This document shows positions 17,763 to 25,921 of a DNA stretch of 64,000 bases, one piece after another. The notes under the pieces were generated by a model. The model saw nothing but the letters and a program-made list of their open reading frames with translations. It searched no databases and was not told the DNA's origin. Made by a program: the position numbers and the translations under genes. Source of the stretch: CAZRHR01 sp964578885 (lineage in GTDB: Bacteria; Bacteroidota; Bacteroidia; CAIKAF01); contig CAZOEO010000009.1 of NCBI GenBank assembly GCA_964578885.1, forward strand, positions 62,001 to 126,000. Reading direction: 5' to 3'. Positions within the stretch are counted from its first letter, which is position 1; every line of letters begins with the position of its first letter.

Positions 17763-19166
17763 TTAAATGTCAAAAGGAAACGCCTTCCATTGCAATTTCT
17801 GAAGCAAGCCCTGCTGCACACTGGCACGAAGAGTTTTGACCCAATCCTTCACCACCAATTGGAATGGGATAGGATATCGGCCATATACAGGTAGCAAAAA
17901 CATTAAAAAATCTTCGGGAAAATGGGCCATGGCAACCTCTCCGTATCTTTGAAAAGAGGCAGGATGCAGTGAAAAGGCGTCTCCGGGTTGCAGGCGCTCC
18001 TTCAAAAAATGGGCGAACCAATCCGGTTGAAATTGGCGTATGCGTTCTGCGTAAAAGGCAAAATGCGCCTCTCTTTCTTCCGAAGCCATTAAGGTAGATG
18101 CGCACCATTCCTGCAACAGTAATACGTGGTCCGGAGATGCCAGGTGCAACCATTTCCATGATGCCGGCGGAGGTGAAGGTTCCAGAAAAAGTGTCCAATA
18201 CAGAAGGAATGCCAAAGGTTTGCCTGTTTGCGTCTGCCATTTTCTAGCGGCATTTTCTGGTTTTCGGATGACCTCGGGGATGTGGTTCCGTAAAAAATGG
18301 ATCATGGACAAGTCTGGCTGAACCAGGCAACCTAATGGCGCATGTTGATAAAACCACGCCCTGGCTTCGGCTTCTTGAAAACGGGCATCTCCTAATTGCT
18401 GTAACAAATTGGCCTGCAGCTGGTAAATCACAGGATTTTCGGGGTTTAAAAGCAAAGCCGAATCCAGGTACGCCAAACTGGCCGTCGTCTGGCCTTTGGC
18501 ATATGCACATTGTGCCAAAGACAAATAGGCATCCAAAGAATAGATGCTATCTCGGGCAGCCCATTGCAAACTTTGGATGGCAAGATCCCATTGCTTGCTT
18601 TTCATTTGTAATCTTGAAAACCCAATGAGCTGTTGGGATGCCGGCGCATATCCTTTGGATTGGAGAAATTGAAATCCACGGGATATTTGTGTGAGCCAGT
18701 GTTGGGTAAAAGTAACGGAATCCACGCCCGGAAACTCGGGATTTCTTCCGAGATACGTGGTAAAAGAACCTTCTTTTTTCCACCAGGGCCCCGTTTCTGC
18801 CCAAGACAACATCAGGGTAATTTGCATGCCCACCAATTCCGGCCACGGACCATAAGTGGAAAGCAGCTCGTTCATGTGTTGAAAACCAGCCTGGCGTTCA
18901 CCTGATAAATATTGCACCCATGCCTGCGCCATCGCCACTTGAACGCATCCGAAATCCAGCATTTCGGCTTGTTGCAGAAAAAGGGAGGCTTGTTCAGTTT
19001 GGTCATTGTTCACGGCCTGAAGGGCCTGCGCAATCCAAAGTTCTGTGTCTGCATCACAATCCGGAATGGCTTGAAGGGGCAATTTTTCCAAAGCGACCAA
19101 TTCCGGCATCTGGGCATAAAGATGTGATGCCCCGGATAAAAGCAAAACCATCCAATATTTTCTCAT
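17763..19166 (-). CDS. Exported TPR-like protein of unknown function
   Basis: 467 residues with a signal peptide (MRKYWMVLLLSGASHLYA). Several degenerate TPR units: ELWIAQALQAVNNDQTEQAS (about 43-62), WDLAIQSLQWAARDSIYSLD, AYLSLAQCAYAKGQTTASLA and YLDSALLLNPENPVIYQLQA (about 215-255). The C-terminal ~200 residues are Trp- and Phe-rich with no recognised domain. No membrane segment after the signal, so periplasmic or outer-membrane associated is inferred. Its ATG overlaps the stop of the SDR gene (ATGA, 19163-19166), which suggests translational coupling, though no shared function is evident. Confidence 0.7.
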   Translation of the reverse strand: MRKYWMVLLLSGASHLYAQMPELVALEKLPLQAIPDCDADTELWIAQALQAVNNDQTEQASLFLQQAEMLDFGCVQVAMAQAWVQYLSGERQAGFQHMNELLSTYGPWPELVGMQITLMLSWAETGPWWKKEGSFTTYLGRNPEFPGVDSVTFTQHWLTQISRGFQFLQSKGYAPASQQLIGFSRLQMKSKQWDLAIQSLQWAARDSIYSLDAYLSLAQCAYAKGQTTASLAYLDSALLLNPENPVIYQLQANLLQQLGDARFQEAEARAWFYQHAPLGCLVQPDLSMIHFLRNHIPEVIRKPENAARKWQTQTGKPLAFLLYWTLFLEPSPPPASWKWLHLASPDHVLLLQEWCASTLMASEEREAHFAFYAERIRQFQPDWFAHFLKERLQPGDAFSLHPASFQRYGEVAMAHFPEDFLMFLLPVYGRYPIPFQLVVKDWVKTLRASVQQGLLQKLQWKAFPFDI

Positions 19167-19999
19167 TTCAGCGGACTATCCGTTTCTTTGGCCAGGTGGG
19201 CATACACTTTACGATCGACAAACGCGGGGAAAAATTGATTGATCCAATACGTGAGTTTTCCCTGGCGGGTGAGCACGGTTAATTTTTTTCTTTTTTCCAC
19301 GGCGCGAAACACCGCTTGGGCCACTTCTTCCGGCTGCATCATGGCGGCTTCGTCTCTGGGCGATTCGCCCTGAGCTTTTCCATCTGCGGCCAGAGCCGTT
19401 TGGCGAATGTTGGAAGCCGTGAATCCGGGACAAACCAACACGACGCCCAATCCTGTATGCAAATGTTCAATGCGTAAGGCTTCCAGGAACCCGTGCATGG
19501 CAAATTTTGAGGCGGAATAACCGGTTCTGGCCGGAAGTCCTTTGAATCCGGCTACGGAGGAAATGCCCACCACCACGCCTTTCGATTTCATCAATTCCGG
19601 AAGGACGGCATGCGTCATGTAGACCGTTCCCCAAAAATTGGTGTTCATCACTTTTTCAAGCACTTCGGGTTGGGTGTCCTGAAACAAAGCACGCATAGAA
19701 ATGCCGGCATTGTTGATGAGTACGTCTATTTTTCCGAAGGCTTTTCTCCAGGATTCCGCCGTTTTCAGGCAATCCGCCTGGCTGGCTACATCGCCCACCA
19801 CCAATTCATACGGGGCGGACATCTTATTTAATAAGGACGCCAACTCATCTAATTTTTCTTGATTTCTGGCCATGCCGCCTATGGCATAACCCCTTTGAGC
19901 ATAGTACATTGCCAATGCCCAACCTATCCCGGAACTCACACCGGTAATACACACAACTTTACTTTCCACGGGCTGAATTTCGGAAAATCTCTTTGGCAT
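19163..19999 (-). CDS. Short-chain dehydrogenase/reductase
   Basis: 278 residues, a classical SDR. The cofactor loop is TGVSSGIG (19-26), followed by GDVA, INNAGIS (95-101) and Asn121. The catalytic set is Ser147/148 with Tyr161 and Lys165 (GYSASKFAMHG). The Arg in GMARNQEKL after beta-2 favours NADP(H). The C-terminal segment LTYWINQFFPAFVDRKVYAH could associate with membranes, as in some acyl-dihydroxyacetone- or ketosphinganine-reductase-like SDRs; that assignment is a guess. First gene of a two-gene unit with the TPR protein, divergent from the GNAT gene with 26 bases between starts. Confidence 0.88.
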   Translation of the reverse strand: MPKRFSEIQPVESKVVCITGVSSGIGWALAMYYAQRGYAIGGMARNQEKLDELASLLNKMSAPYELVVGDVASQADCLKTAESWRKAFGKIDVLINNAGISMRALFQDTQPEVLEKVMNTNFWGTVYMTHAVLPELMKSKGVVVGISSVAGFKGLPARTGYSASKFAMHGFLEALRIEHLHTGLGVVLVCPGFTASNIRQTALAADGKAQGESPRDEAAMMQPEEVAQAVFRAVEKRKKLTVLTRQGKLTYWINQFFPAFVDRKVYAHLAKETDSPLK

Positions 20000-20025
20000 A
20001 TCAACTGAACCTTTAATTTTATTGC

Positions 20026-21213
20026 GTGAAATTGAAGGAGGTTATTCAGAAGCAGCAGGTCAACGATTTTCATCGGGTACCATTTTTCATCTATAAAAAT
20101 GATCCCAGATGGATTCCGCATTTGCGTCAAGATGTAGAAAAAGTCTTTGATCCGAAGAAAAATAAAGCGTTCCGCCATGGAGAGGCCATTCGTTGGGTAG
20201 CCTATAATGAAGCCGGAGAAGCCATTGGGCGTGTAGCTGCATTTATCAACAAGAAAACAGCTTTTACCTTCAAGCAACCTACGGGTGGCATGGGCTTTTT
20301 TGAATGTATTGAAGACCCGGCTGTGGCCAAAATGCTGTTGGATGCTTGTAAAAACTGGTTGACAGAAAGAGGGATGGAAGCCATGGACGGCCCCATCAAT
20401 TTTGGTGAAAAAAATGAGTATTGGGGGCTTTTGGTGGAAGGTTTTAATCATGATCCAGCGTATCAAATCAATTATAATCCTCCATATTATCGTGCGTTTT
20501 TCGAAGATTATGGTTTTAAAACCTACTACGAACAATATATTTTCTGGCGAGATTTGAGCAAACCGGCCGAGGAAGTTTTCCGACGGAAATCCGAACAATT
20601 GCATCAGGATCCCAAGTTTTCGATCCGGAATATTCGGGGAAAATCGGACGAATCTTTGGCGGAGGACTTTTTAGCCGTTTACAACCAGGCATGGGGCGTT
20701 CATGAGGGCTTTAAGCAGATGAACAAAGCGACGGCCTTGTCCATTATGAAGGCCATCAAACCCGTCAAGGATCCGGATATTACCTTGTTTGCTTATTATG
20801 GAGAAACACCTGTTGGTTTTTATATTAACCTACCCGAGTTAAACCAAATATTTAAATATGTAAATGGCAATTTGAATTTTTGGGGCAAACTGAAATTCCT
20901 ATGGTATCAGAAAACCAAAGGATCGAGCACCATGTACGGAATTGTATTTGGTGTGGTTCCGGAATTTCAGGGAAAAGGTGTTGAGGCGGCAATGATTGTA
21001 CACGCCGAAAAATATATTGTCCCAAAGGGTCAATACAAAGACACCATTCTCACCTGGATCGGTGATTTCAATATTAAAATGTTGAAAGTATGCGATAATC
21101 TTAATGTGATTCGCCAGCGTACCTTAATTACGTATCGGTGTTTGTTTGATCCGAACCAACCGTTTGAACGTGCGCCCTATATCGGAGGAAGAAAAAACAA
21201 GGACCATGCGTAA
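20026..21213 (+). CDS. GNAT-fold acyltransferase-like protein (YghO-like)
   Basis: 395 residues from a GTG start (20026). The sequence follows the large GNAT-related family that includes E. coli YghO: VPFFIYKNDPRWIPHLRQDV, then IGRVAAFINKK, GMGFFECIEDPAVAKMLL, MDGPINFGEKNEYWGLLVEG and NYNPPYYRAFFEDYGFKTYY. A second GNAT-like unit has GVVPEFQGKGVEAAM (acyl-CoA-binding loop) and ends with an asparagine-containing WIGDFNIKML helix. The substrate is unknown. Cytosolic. It overlaps the next gene, a glycosyltransferase, by eight bases, so the two are co-translated and may act on the same envelope glycan or lipid (inference). Confidence 0.8.
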   Translation: MKLKEVIQKQQVNDFHRVPFFIYKNDPRWIPHLRQDVEKVFDPKKNKAFRHGEAIRWVAYNEAGEAIGRVAAFINKKTAFTFKQPTGGMGFFECIEDPAVAKMLLDACKNWLTERGMEAMDGPINFGEKNEYWGLLVEGFNHDPAYQINYNPPYYRAFFEDYGFKTYYEQYIFWRDLSKPAEEVFRRKSEQLHQDPKFSIRNIRGKSDESLAEDFLAVYNQAWGVHEGFKQMNKATALSIMKAIKPVKDPDITLFAYYGETPVGFYINLPELNQIFKYVNGNLNFWGKLKFLWYQKTKGSSTMYGIVFGVVPEFQGKGVEAAMIVHAEKYIVPKGQYKDTILTWIGDFNIKMLKVCDNLNVIRQRTLITYRCLFDPNQPFERAPYIGGRKNKDHA

Positions 21214-22315
21214 AACCAAACGTATTTGCTGGGTCATTCCCTACACCCTGGGACAAGCGCCAAGTCAACGATTTCGGTTTGAGCAATATCTTGATGTTTT
21301 AGCGAAGGAAGGCTACGAGCATCATTTTTCCCCGTTTTGGGATCAAAAGGCCTGGCAAATTTTATATAAACCAGGGCATTATTTCGCGAAAACGCTGGGG
21401 CTTTTCCGAGGTATGCTTCGCCGTTATGGGTTGCTTTTCACCTTTAGCCGCTACGATATCATTTTTATTCACAGGGAGTTTTCTCCCGTTGGGTTTCCTT
21501 GGCCCGTTTGGATTATGGCCAGATTGTTCAATAAAGCTGTGGTCTTCGATTTTGATGATGCCATCTGGATTCCCAATTCCAGTACATCGAACCGTTGGAC
21601 GGAGAAATTCAGGTCCTACGGAGCCACGGCCAAATTGATTCGCTGGGCCCACGTTGTTTCTTGTGGAAACGCTTATTTACAGGGCTTTGCCAAGAATTTC
21701 AATCCAAATTCAAGACTCAATCCCACCACAATTGATACCGTGAATCACCACAACCTCATTTCCCGCCCCGAGGAATGGCCTTTTGTGATTGGTTGGACGG
21801 GCACGCATTCTACCATTTCCTATTTATATGATCTGGCGCCCGTGATATTTGCATTGGCGGAAAAATATCAGATTGAATGGCGCATCATTTCAGACAAAAA
21901 TCCCGGATTTGACCATCCTTGCGTTCGTTTTGTGCCATGGAATAAAGCCACAGAAATTCAGGATTTAGCCACTTTTCACGTAGGCGTAATGCCCTTGCAA
22001 ACGGATCCTTGGTCCGAAGGGAAATGTGGTTTTAAAGCATTGCAATACATGGCTTTGGGAATCCCGGCCCTGGTGTCACCCGTTGGTGTGAATACCAAAA
22101 TCGTAGAACACGGCATTCATGGATTTCAGTGTGAGACAGAAGAAGATTGGAGAAAAGCCCTTGTGACCTTAATTGAAAATCGATCATTGTTGGCCACTAT
22201 GCAAGAGAAAACAAGGCAACGCATCGAAGAACAATTCTCCGTGGTATCCAATACGCCCAATATGCTGGAAATCTTGTCTTTGGCTCAAGCTTTGGCCGAC
22301 CGCCCGTTTTCCTGA
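21206..22315 (+). CDS. Glycosyltransferase family 4-like
   Basis: 369 residues from the ATG at 21206, which overlaps the GNAT stop by eight bases; the frame is open further upstream but inside that gene. The N-terminal domain starts ICWVIPYTLGQAPSQRFRFE. The C-terminal GT-B domain has WPFVIGWTGTHSTISYL, KCGFKALQYMALGIPALVSP and VEHGIHGFQCETEEDW; the Glu/Gly-rich part is the nucleotide-sugar site of GT4-type enzymes. The donor and acceptor are unknown; cell-surface polysaccharide synthesis is the usual role. The 3' end overlaps the convergent murQ by 31 bases. Confidence 0.85.
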   Translation: MRKTKRICWVIPYTLGQAPSQRFRFEQYLDVLAKEGYEHHFSPFWDQKAWQILYKPGHYFAKTLGLFRGMLRRYGLLFTFSRYDIIFIHREFSPVGFPWPVWIMARLFNKAVVFDFDDAIWIPNSSTSNRWTEKFRSYGATAKLIRWAHVVSCGNAYLQGFAKNFNPNSRLNPTTIDTVNHHNLISRPEEWPFVIGWTGTHSTISYLYDLAPVIFALAEKYQIEWRIISDKNPGFDHPCVRFVPWNKATEIQDLATFHVGVMPLQTDPWSEGKCGFKALQYMALGIPALVSPVGVNTKIVEHGIHGFQCETEEDWRKALVTLIENRSLLATMQEKTRQRIEEQFSVVSNTPNMLEILSLAQALADRPFS

Positions 22316-23112
22316 AGTTTTAGTACCGCTCTTCTTACAGATCTTTCAGATTGTAAGGCAGATAAAGCTTCTGCTTCGGTGCAATTCATTTGTTCTAACA
22401 CCATGCGTACTGCGCGTTCCCAAAGTTTATGGTTGGTCAGCTGCATGTCCACCATTTTATTACCGGCCACTTTTCCCAATCGAATCATGGCGGTGGTAGA
22501 AATCATGTTGAGCATGAGTTTTTGTGCGGTGCCGGCTTTTAACCTGGTGCTTCCCGTCACAAATTCCGGGCCCGTATCCGCAACAACGGGATAATCTACC
22601 GCTTGAATTAAAGGCGCTCCCGGATTGCAGGTAATACAACCGGTTGGAATATTTTCTTTTCGGCAGGCCTGCATGGCGCCAATCACATAAGGCGTGGTTC
22701 CGGAAGCCGCGATGCCAATCACAAAATCGTTGGCATTCACCTGATATTTTTTTAAATCTAAAAAACCTTGTTGTTCGTCGTCTTCGGCAAATTCAACCGC
22801 TTTCCGGATGGCACCATCGCCACCCGCAATGAGCCCAATGGCCAGGTCGAACGGAACACCAAAGGTGGGTGGTAACTCAGACGCATCCACAATGCCTAAC
22901 CGACCGGAGGTGCCTGCACCAAGGTAAAAGAGCCGACCGCCTTTTTGCAACTGAAGAACCAAGGCTTCTACCAATTTTTCCAAATCCGGAATGGCCGCTT
23001 TTACGGCGATAGGAACCGTTTGGTCTACTTCATTCATGGCTTCCAACAGGTCGCGCACCGGAAGTTGTTCCAAATGGTCGTGCGTTCCTGAGAGTTCAGT
23101 ATGTCTTAACAT
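22285..23112 (-). CDS. murQ: N-acetylmuramic acid 6-phosphate etherase MurQ
   Basis: 275 residues from the ATG at 23112; a TTG at 23118 would overlap the upstream stop as TTGA and add two residues. The SIS domain carries the family signature AGTSGRLGIVDASELPPTFG, then AGGDGAIRKAVEFAEDD with the catalytic Glu, VIGIAASGTTPYVIGA, and GPEFVTGSTRLKAGTAQKL. MurQ cleaves the D-lactyl ether of MurNAc-6-phosphate, giving GlcNAc-6-phosphate in peptidoglycan recycling. It is slightly shorter than E. coli MurQ (298). It follows the E1 gene directly in the same unit, an unusual metabolic partner. No MurNAc transporter or kinase is visible nearby. Confidence 0.93.
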   Translation of the reverse strand: MLRHTELSGTHDHLEQLPVRDLLEAMNEVDQTVPIAVKAAIPDLEKLVEALVLQLQKGGRLFYLGAGTSGRLGIVDASELPPTFGVPFDLAIGLIAGGDGAIRKAVEFAEDDEQQGFLDLKKYQVNANDFVIGIAASGTTPYVIGAMQACRKENIPTGCITCNPGAPLIQAVDYPVVADTGPEFVTGSTRLKAGTAQKLMLNMISTTAMIRLGKVAGNKMVDMQLTNHKLWERAVRMVLEQMNCTEAEALSALQSERSVRRAVLKLQENGRSAKA

Positions 23113-23114
23113 AC

Positions 23115-25535
23115 TCAAATTGAAGGGTATTGCCTTGGATTGGATTCGTGCATGAGGGCGTTCACTTTTTCCACGATGTCTTCCACAGAAGGTTTGGAAA
23201 AATAATCTCCATCTGTACCGTAGGCGGGTCGGTGATCTTTGCCGGTCAAAGTGGCCGGAGGGCCGTCCAGATATAAAAATCCCTGTGCTTTTTCAATGAC
23301 TTGTTGCATCATGAAAGCGGAGGCACCTCCCTCCACATCTTCATCCACGAAAAGAATGCGATTGGTTTTCTTCAAGGACGCCAGCACGGTTCCGTTTAAA
23401 TCGAAGGGCAACAAGGTCTGCACATCGACTACTTCCACGGAAATACCCATTTGCATAAGTAAATCTGCTGCTTCGGTCGCCAATCTGCAGGTGGAGCCAT
23501 AGGTCACCAAAGTGAGATCAGTTCCCTCTCGTAAAATTTCCGGAACGCCTAATGGAACACGAAACTGACCTATGTTGGCTGGTTTCGGTTCTTTTAACCG
23601 ATATCCATTGAGCGGCTCAATGACCAAAGCAGGATCATCGGAAGCGAGTAATGTATTGTACATTCCAGCCGCCTGGGTCATGTTTCTAGGCACGCACACG
23701 TACATTCCGCGTAAGCTGTGTAAAATCATACCCATAGGACTTCCGGAATGCCAAATGCCTTCCAAACGATGACCTCTTGTGGCTACGATCAGCGGAGCTT
23801 TCTGTCCACCACGGGTTCTATACTGAAGGGTTGCAAGGTCATCACTCAGAATCTGAATGCAATACAATAAGTAATCTAAATATTGAATTTCAGCATAAGG
23901 ACGTAATCCCCTCATGGCCATACCTATACCTTGACCAGCAATGGTCGCCTCACGGATTCCGGTATCGAAGACCCTTTCTTCTCCAAATTTTTTCTGAAGT
24001 CCTTCAAACGTCTGATTGACGCCGCCAATGCCACCCACATCTTCACCAAAGGCGATGAAACGCGGATCATGATCCAGAATATAATCAAAATTATCCCGTA
24101 GAATCATGCGTCCATCCACCAGCTCTTCTGAGTCGTACACCGGGGCAACGGGCGCTACACGGAGCGCAGAATGCGAAGATTGACTGTATAAAAGACTATT
24201 GTAGTCCTCGGCATGTTTGGCCTGTTGGTCTTTCAACCAGGCTTGCAGGGCGCTAAATTCGCTACCTTGATGATGTCTTGCCAAAAATAACGCGCGCCGG
24301 GCGGTCTGGATGACATCTTTCTTCTGAGGGGTGAGTTGGGCTTTCAGGTCTTGAAGCAACTGACCGATTTCTTCCAGGCCGGTGGCTTGTGTTAAGTTTT
24401 CCAAATAAGGATAGAGGGCTGAACGTTGTCCGTTTATATCCTGAATAAAAGCGTCCCAAGCGGCTTTCCGCTCTTCCTTCACGTATTGTCTGGCGTCCTC
24501 CACAATGGCGTCCAGCTCTTCTTCTGTAGCCAGACCTTTTTGAATAATCCATTGTTTGAATTGAACGAGACCATCATATTTTTCTTCCCATTGCAGCCGC
24601 TTTTTAGATTTATAGCGTTCGTGGCTTCCGGAAGTGGAATGTCCTTGAGGTTGAGTACATTCTTCGATGTGAAAAAGGACAGGAACATGATCTTGGCGGC
24701 AGATGGCAATGCCTTTCTGATACGTTTCAATCAAGCCAGCGTAATCCCAGCCTTTGGCTTTAAAAATCAGAATTCCGGGACCTTCTTCATCTTTTTGAAA
24801 CCCGGCTAAAGCGGCAGAAATACTGCCTTTTACCGTTTGAAATTGCTTAGGAACGGAGATGCCATATCCATCGTCCCAAACACTGATGGCTAGCGGAACC
24901 TGCAAGACTGCCGCCGCATTCATGGTTTCCCAGAATGGCCCTTCGGAGGTGGAGGCATCGCCAATGGTTCCAAAAGCGACTTCATTGCCTTCATTTGAAA
25001 AGTCGGTGTGGGACTTTAGATCTTTGATTTGGCGATATGCCTTTGATGCGTAAGCCAATCCGAGCAGGCGAGGCATTTGTCCCGCTGTCGGAGAAATATC
25101 GGCAGACACATTTTTCATTTGGGTTTGAGGGAGCCAATGTCCTTGTGCATCGAGCCAGCGCGTGGCGTAATGTCCGTTCATTTGCCGGCCACCGGTCATG
25201 GGCTCGTGTGCCAAATCGGTGTGCGCATAAAGCTGTGCAAAAAACTGGCGAACAGTGAGTAATCCTGCCGCCATCATAAAGGTTTGGTCTCTGTAATATC
25301 CTGAACGGAAATCTCCGTTTCTAAATACTTTGGCCATCGCAATTTGGGGCAATTCCTTTCCATCCCCAAAAATCCCGAATTTCGCTTTCCCCGTTAATAC
25401 CTCTTTTCGGCCTAACAGTGAGGTTTCCCGACTTTCTACCGCAATCCGGTAGTCGTGCAATACTTCCTCTTTGAACGTATCAAAAGAAATCCGGTGGGAA
25501 TCCAACATTCGGGTGGTACGTGCTTCTGTTTGCAT
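23115..25535 (-). CDS. 2-oxoacid dehydrogenase E1, fused alpha and beta subunits
   Basis: 806 residues. The alpha half (about 1-380) has the TPP motif GDASTSEG ending in WDDGYGISVP (Asp-Asp in place of the usual Asn-Asn), and a QGHSTSGSHERYKSKKR phosphorylation-loop-like stretch typical of branched-chain E1. The beta half (about 465-806) has FGEDVGGIGGVNQTFEGL, DTGIREATIAGQGIGMAMRG and ALVIEPLNGYRLKEP. Such fusions are common in Bacteroidota and decarboxylate branched-chain 2-oxoacids or pyruvate for a separate E2. No E2 or E3 gene is in the window. Promoter candidate at 25562-25593; murQ follows with start and stop nearly touching. Confidence 0.88.
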   Translation of the reverse strand: MQTEARTTRMLDSHRISFDTFKEEVLHDYRIAVESRETSLLGRKEVLTGKAKFGIFGDGKELPQIAMAKVFRNGDFRSGYYRDQTFMMAAGLLTVRQFFAQLYAHTDLAHEPMTGGRQMNGHYATRWLDAQGHWLPQTQMKNVSADISPTAGQMPRLLGLAYASKAYRQIKDLKSHTDFSNEGNEVAFGTIGDASTSEGPFWETMNAAAVLQVPLAISVWDDGYGISVPKQFQTVKGSISAALAGFQKDEEGPGILIFKAKGWDYAGLIETYQKGIAICRQDHVPVLFHIEECTQPQGHSTSGSHERYKSKKRLQWEEKYDGLVQFKQWIIQKGLATEEELDAIVEDARQYVKEERKAAWDAFIQDINGQRSALYPYLENLTQATGLEEIGQLLQDLKAQLTPQKKDVIQTARRALFLARHHQGSEFSALQAWLKDQQAKHAEDYNSLLYSQSSHSALRVAPVAPVYDSEELVDGRMILRDNFDYILDHDPRFIAFGEDVGGIGGVNQTFEGLQKKFGEERVFDTGIREATIAGQGIGMAMRGLRPYAEIQYLDYLLYCIQILSDDLATLQYRTRGGQKAPLIVATRGHRLEGIWHSGSPMGMILHSLRGMYVCVPRNMTQAAGMYNTLLASDDPALVIEPLNGYRLKEPKPANIGQFRVPLGVPEILREGTDLTLVTYGSTCRLATEAADLLMQMGISVEVVDVQTLLPFDLNGTVLASLKKTNRILFVDEDVEGGASAFMMQQVIEKAQGFLYLDGPPATLTGKDHRPAYGTDGDYFSKPSVEDIVEKVNALMHESNPRQYPSI

Positions 25536-25561
25536 GAAAATGGCCGCTTGGTTTTATCGTC

Positions 25562-25593
25562 CAAAAGTAATGAATCAGGGCTGAAATGGGAAA
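25562..25593 (-). promoter_or_regulatory. Candidate promoter of the E1-murQ unit
   Basis: On the minus strand TTTC (25593-25590), 20 bases, then TACTTTTG (25569-25562). The -7 matches TAnnTTTG exactly and the -33 has one mismatch. The start codon is 27 bases downstream. Confidence 0.5.
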
Positions 25594-25921
25594 CATTGAT
25601 ACACGGAACCACGATTTTTTCATTTCTCTTTTCACCCGTAACAATTCATAAAAAGGTATACAATTTTCCCACGAAATTAAACTTATACTTTAAATTAAAT
25701 TATTCATATATCTATAAATCAATATTTTTTCAAAATTAAATAAAAGAAAATATTACCTTTTATTGTGGAGTTGAAAGCGATGAGACAGAGGTTATGGATC
25801 AAGTCTCTTGACTGGCCACAAAACTTTCACCATTGTCATGTATTTTTTTTATTTTCGAACAACTAACCTAATGCATTCCGTTAGCGCTCCTTGCTTCGGT
25901 TTGATCAATGAACGAAAGACT
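25594..25921. other. AT-rich divergent intergenic region
   Basis: About 330 bases between the E1 promoter and the start of the second type B surface protein. The part at 25660-25760 is almost pure A/T. A reading frame from TTG 25808 continues into the surface-protein gene but the signal peptide starts at 25922. No structured RNA is evident. Confidence 0.45.

Noticed and set aside
19936..20604. 222-codon minus-strand frame
   Set aside because: Antisense to the GNAT gene and crossing the SDR start; composition is that of a complementary shadow.
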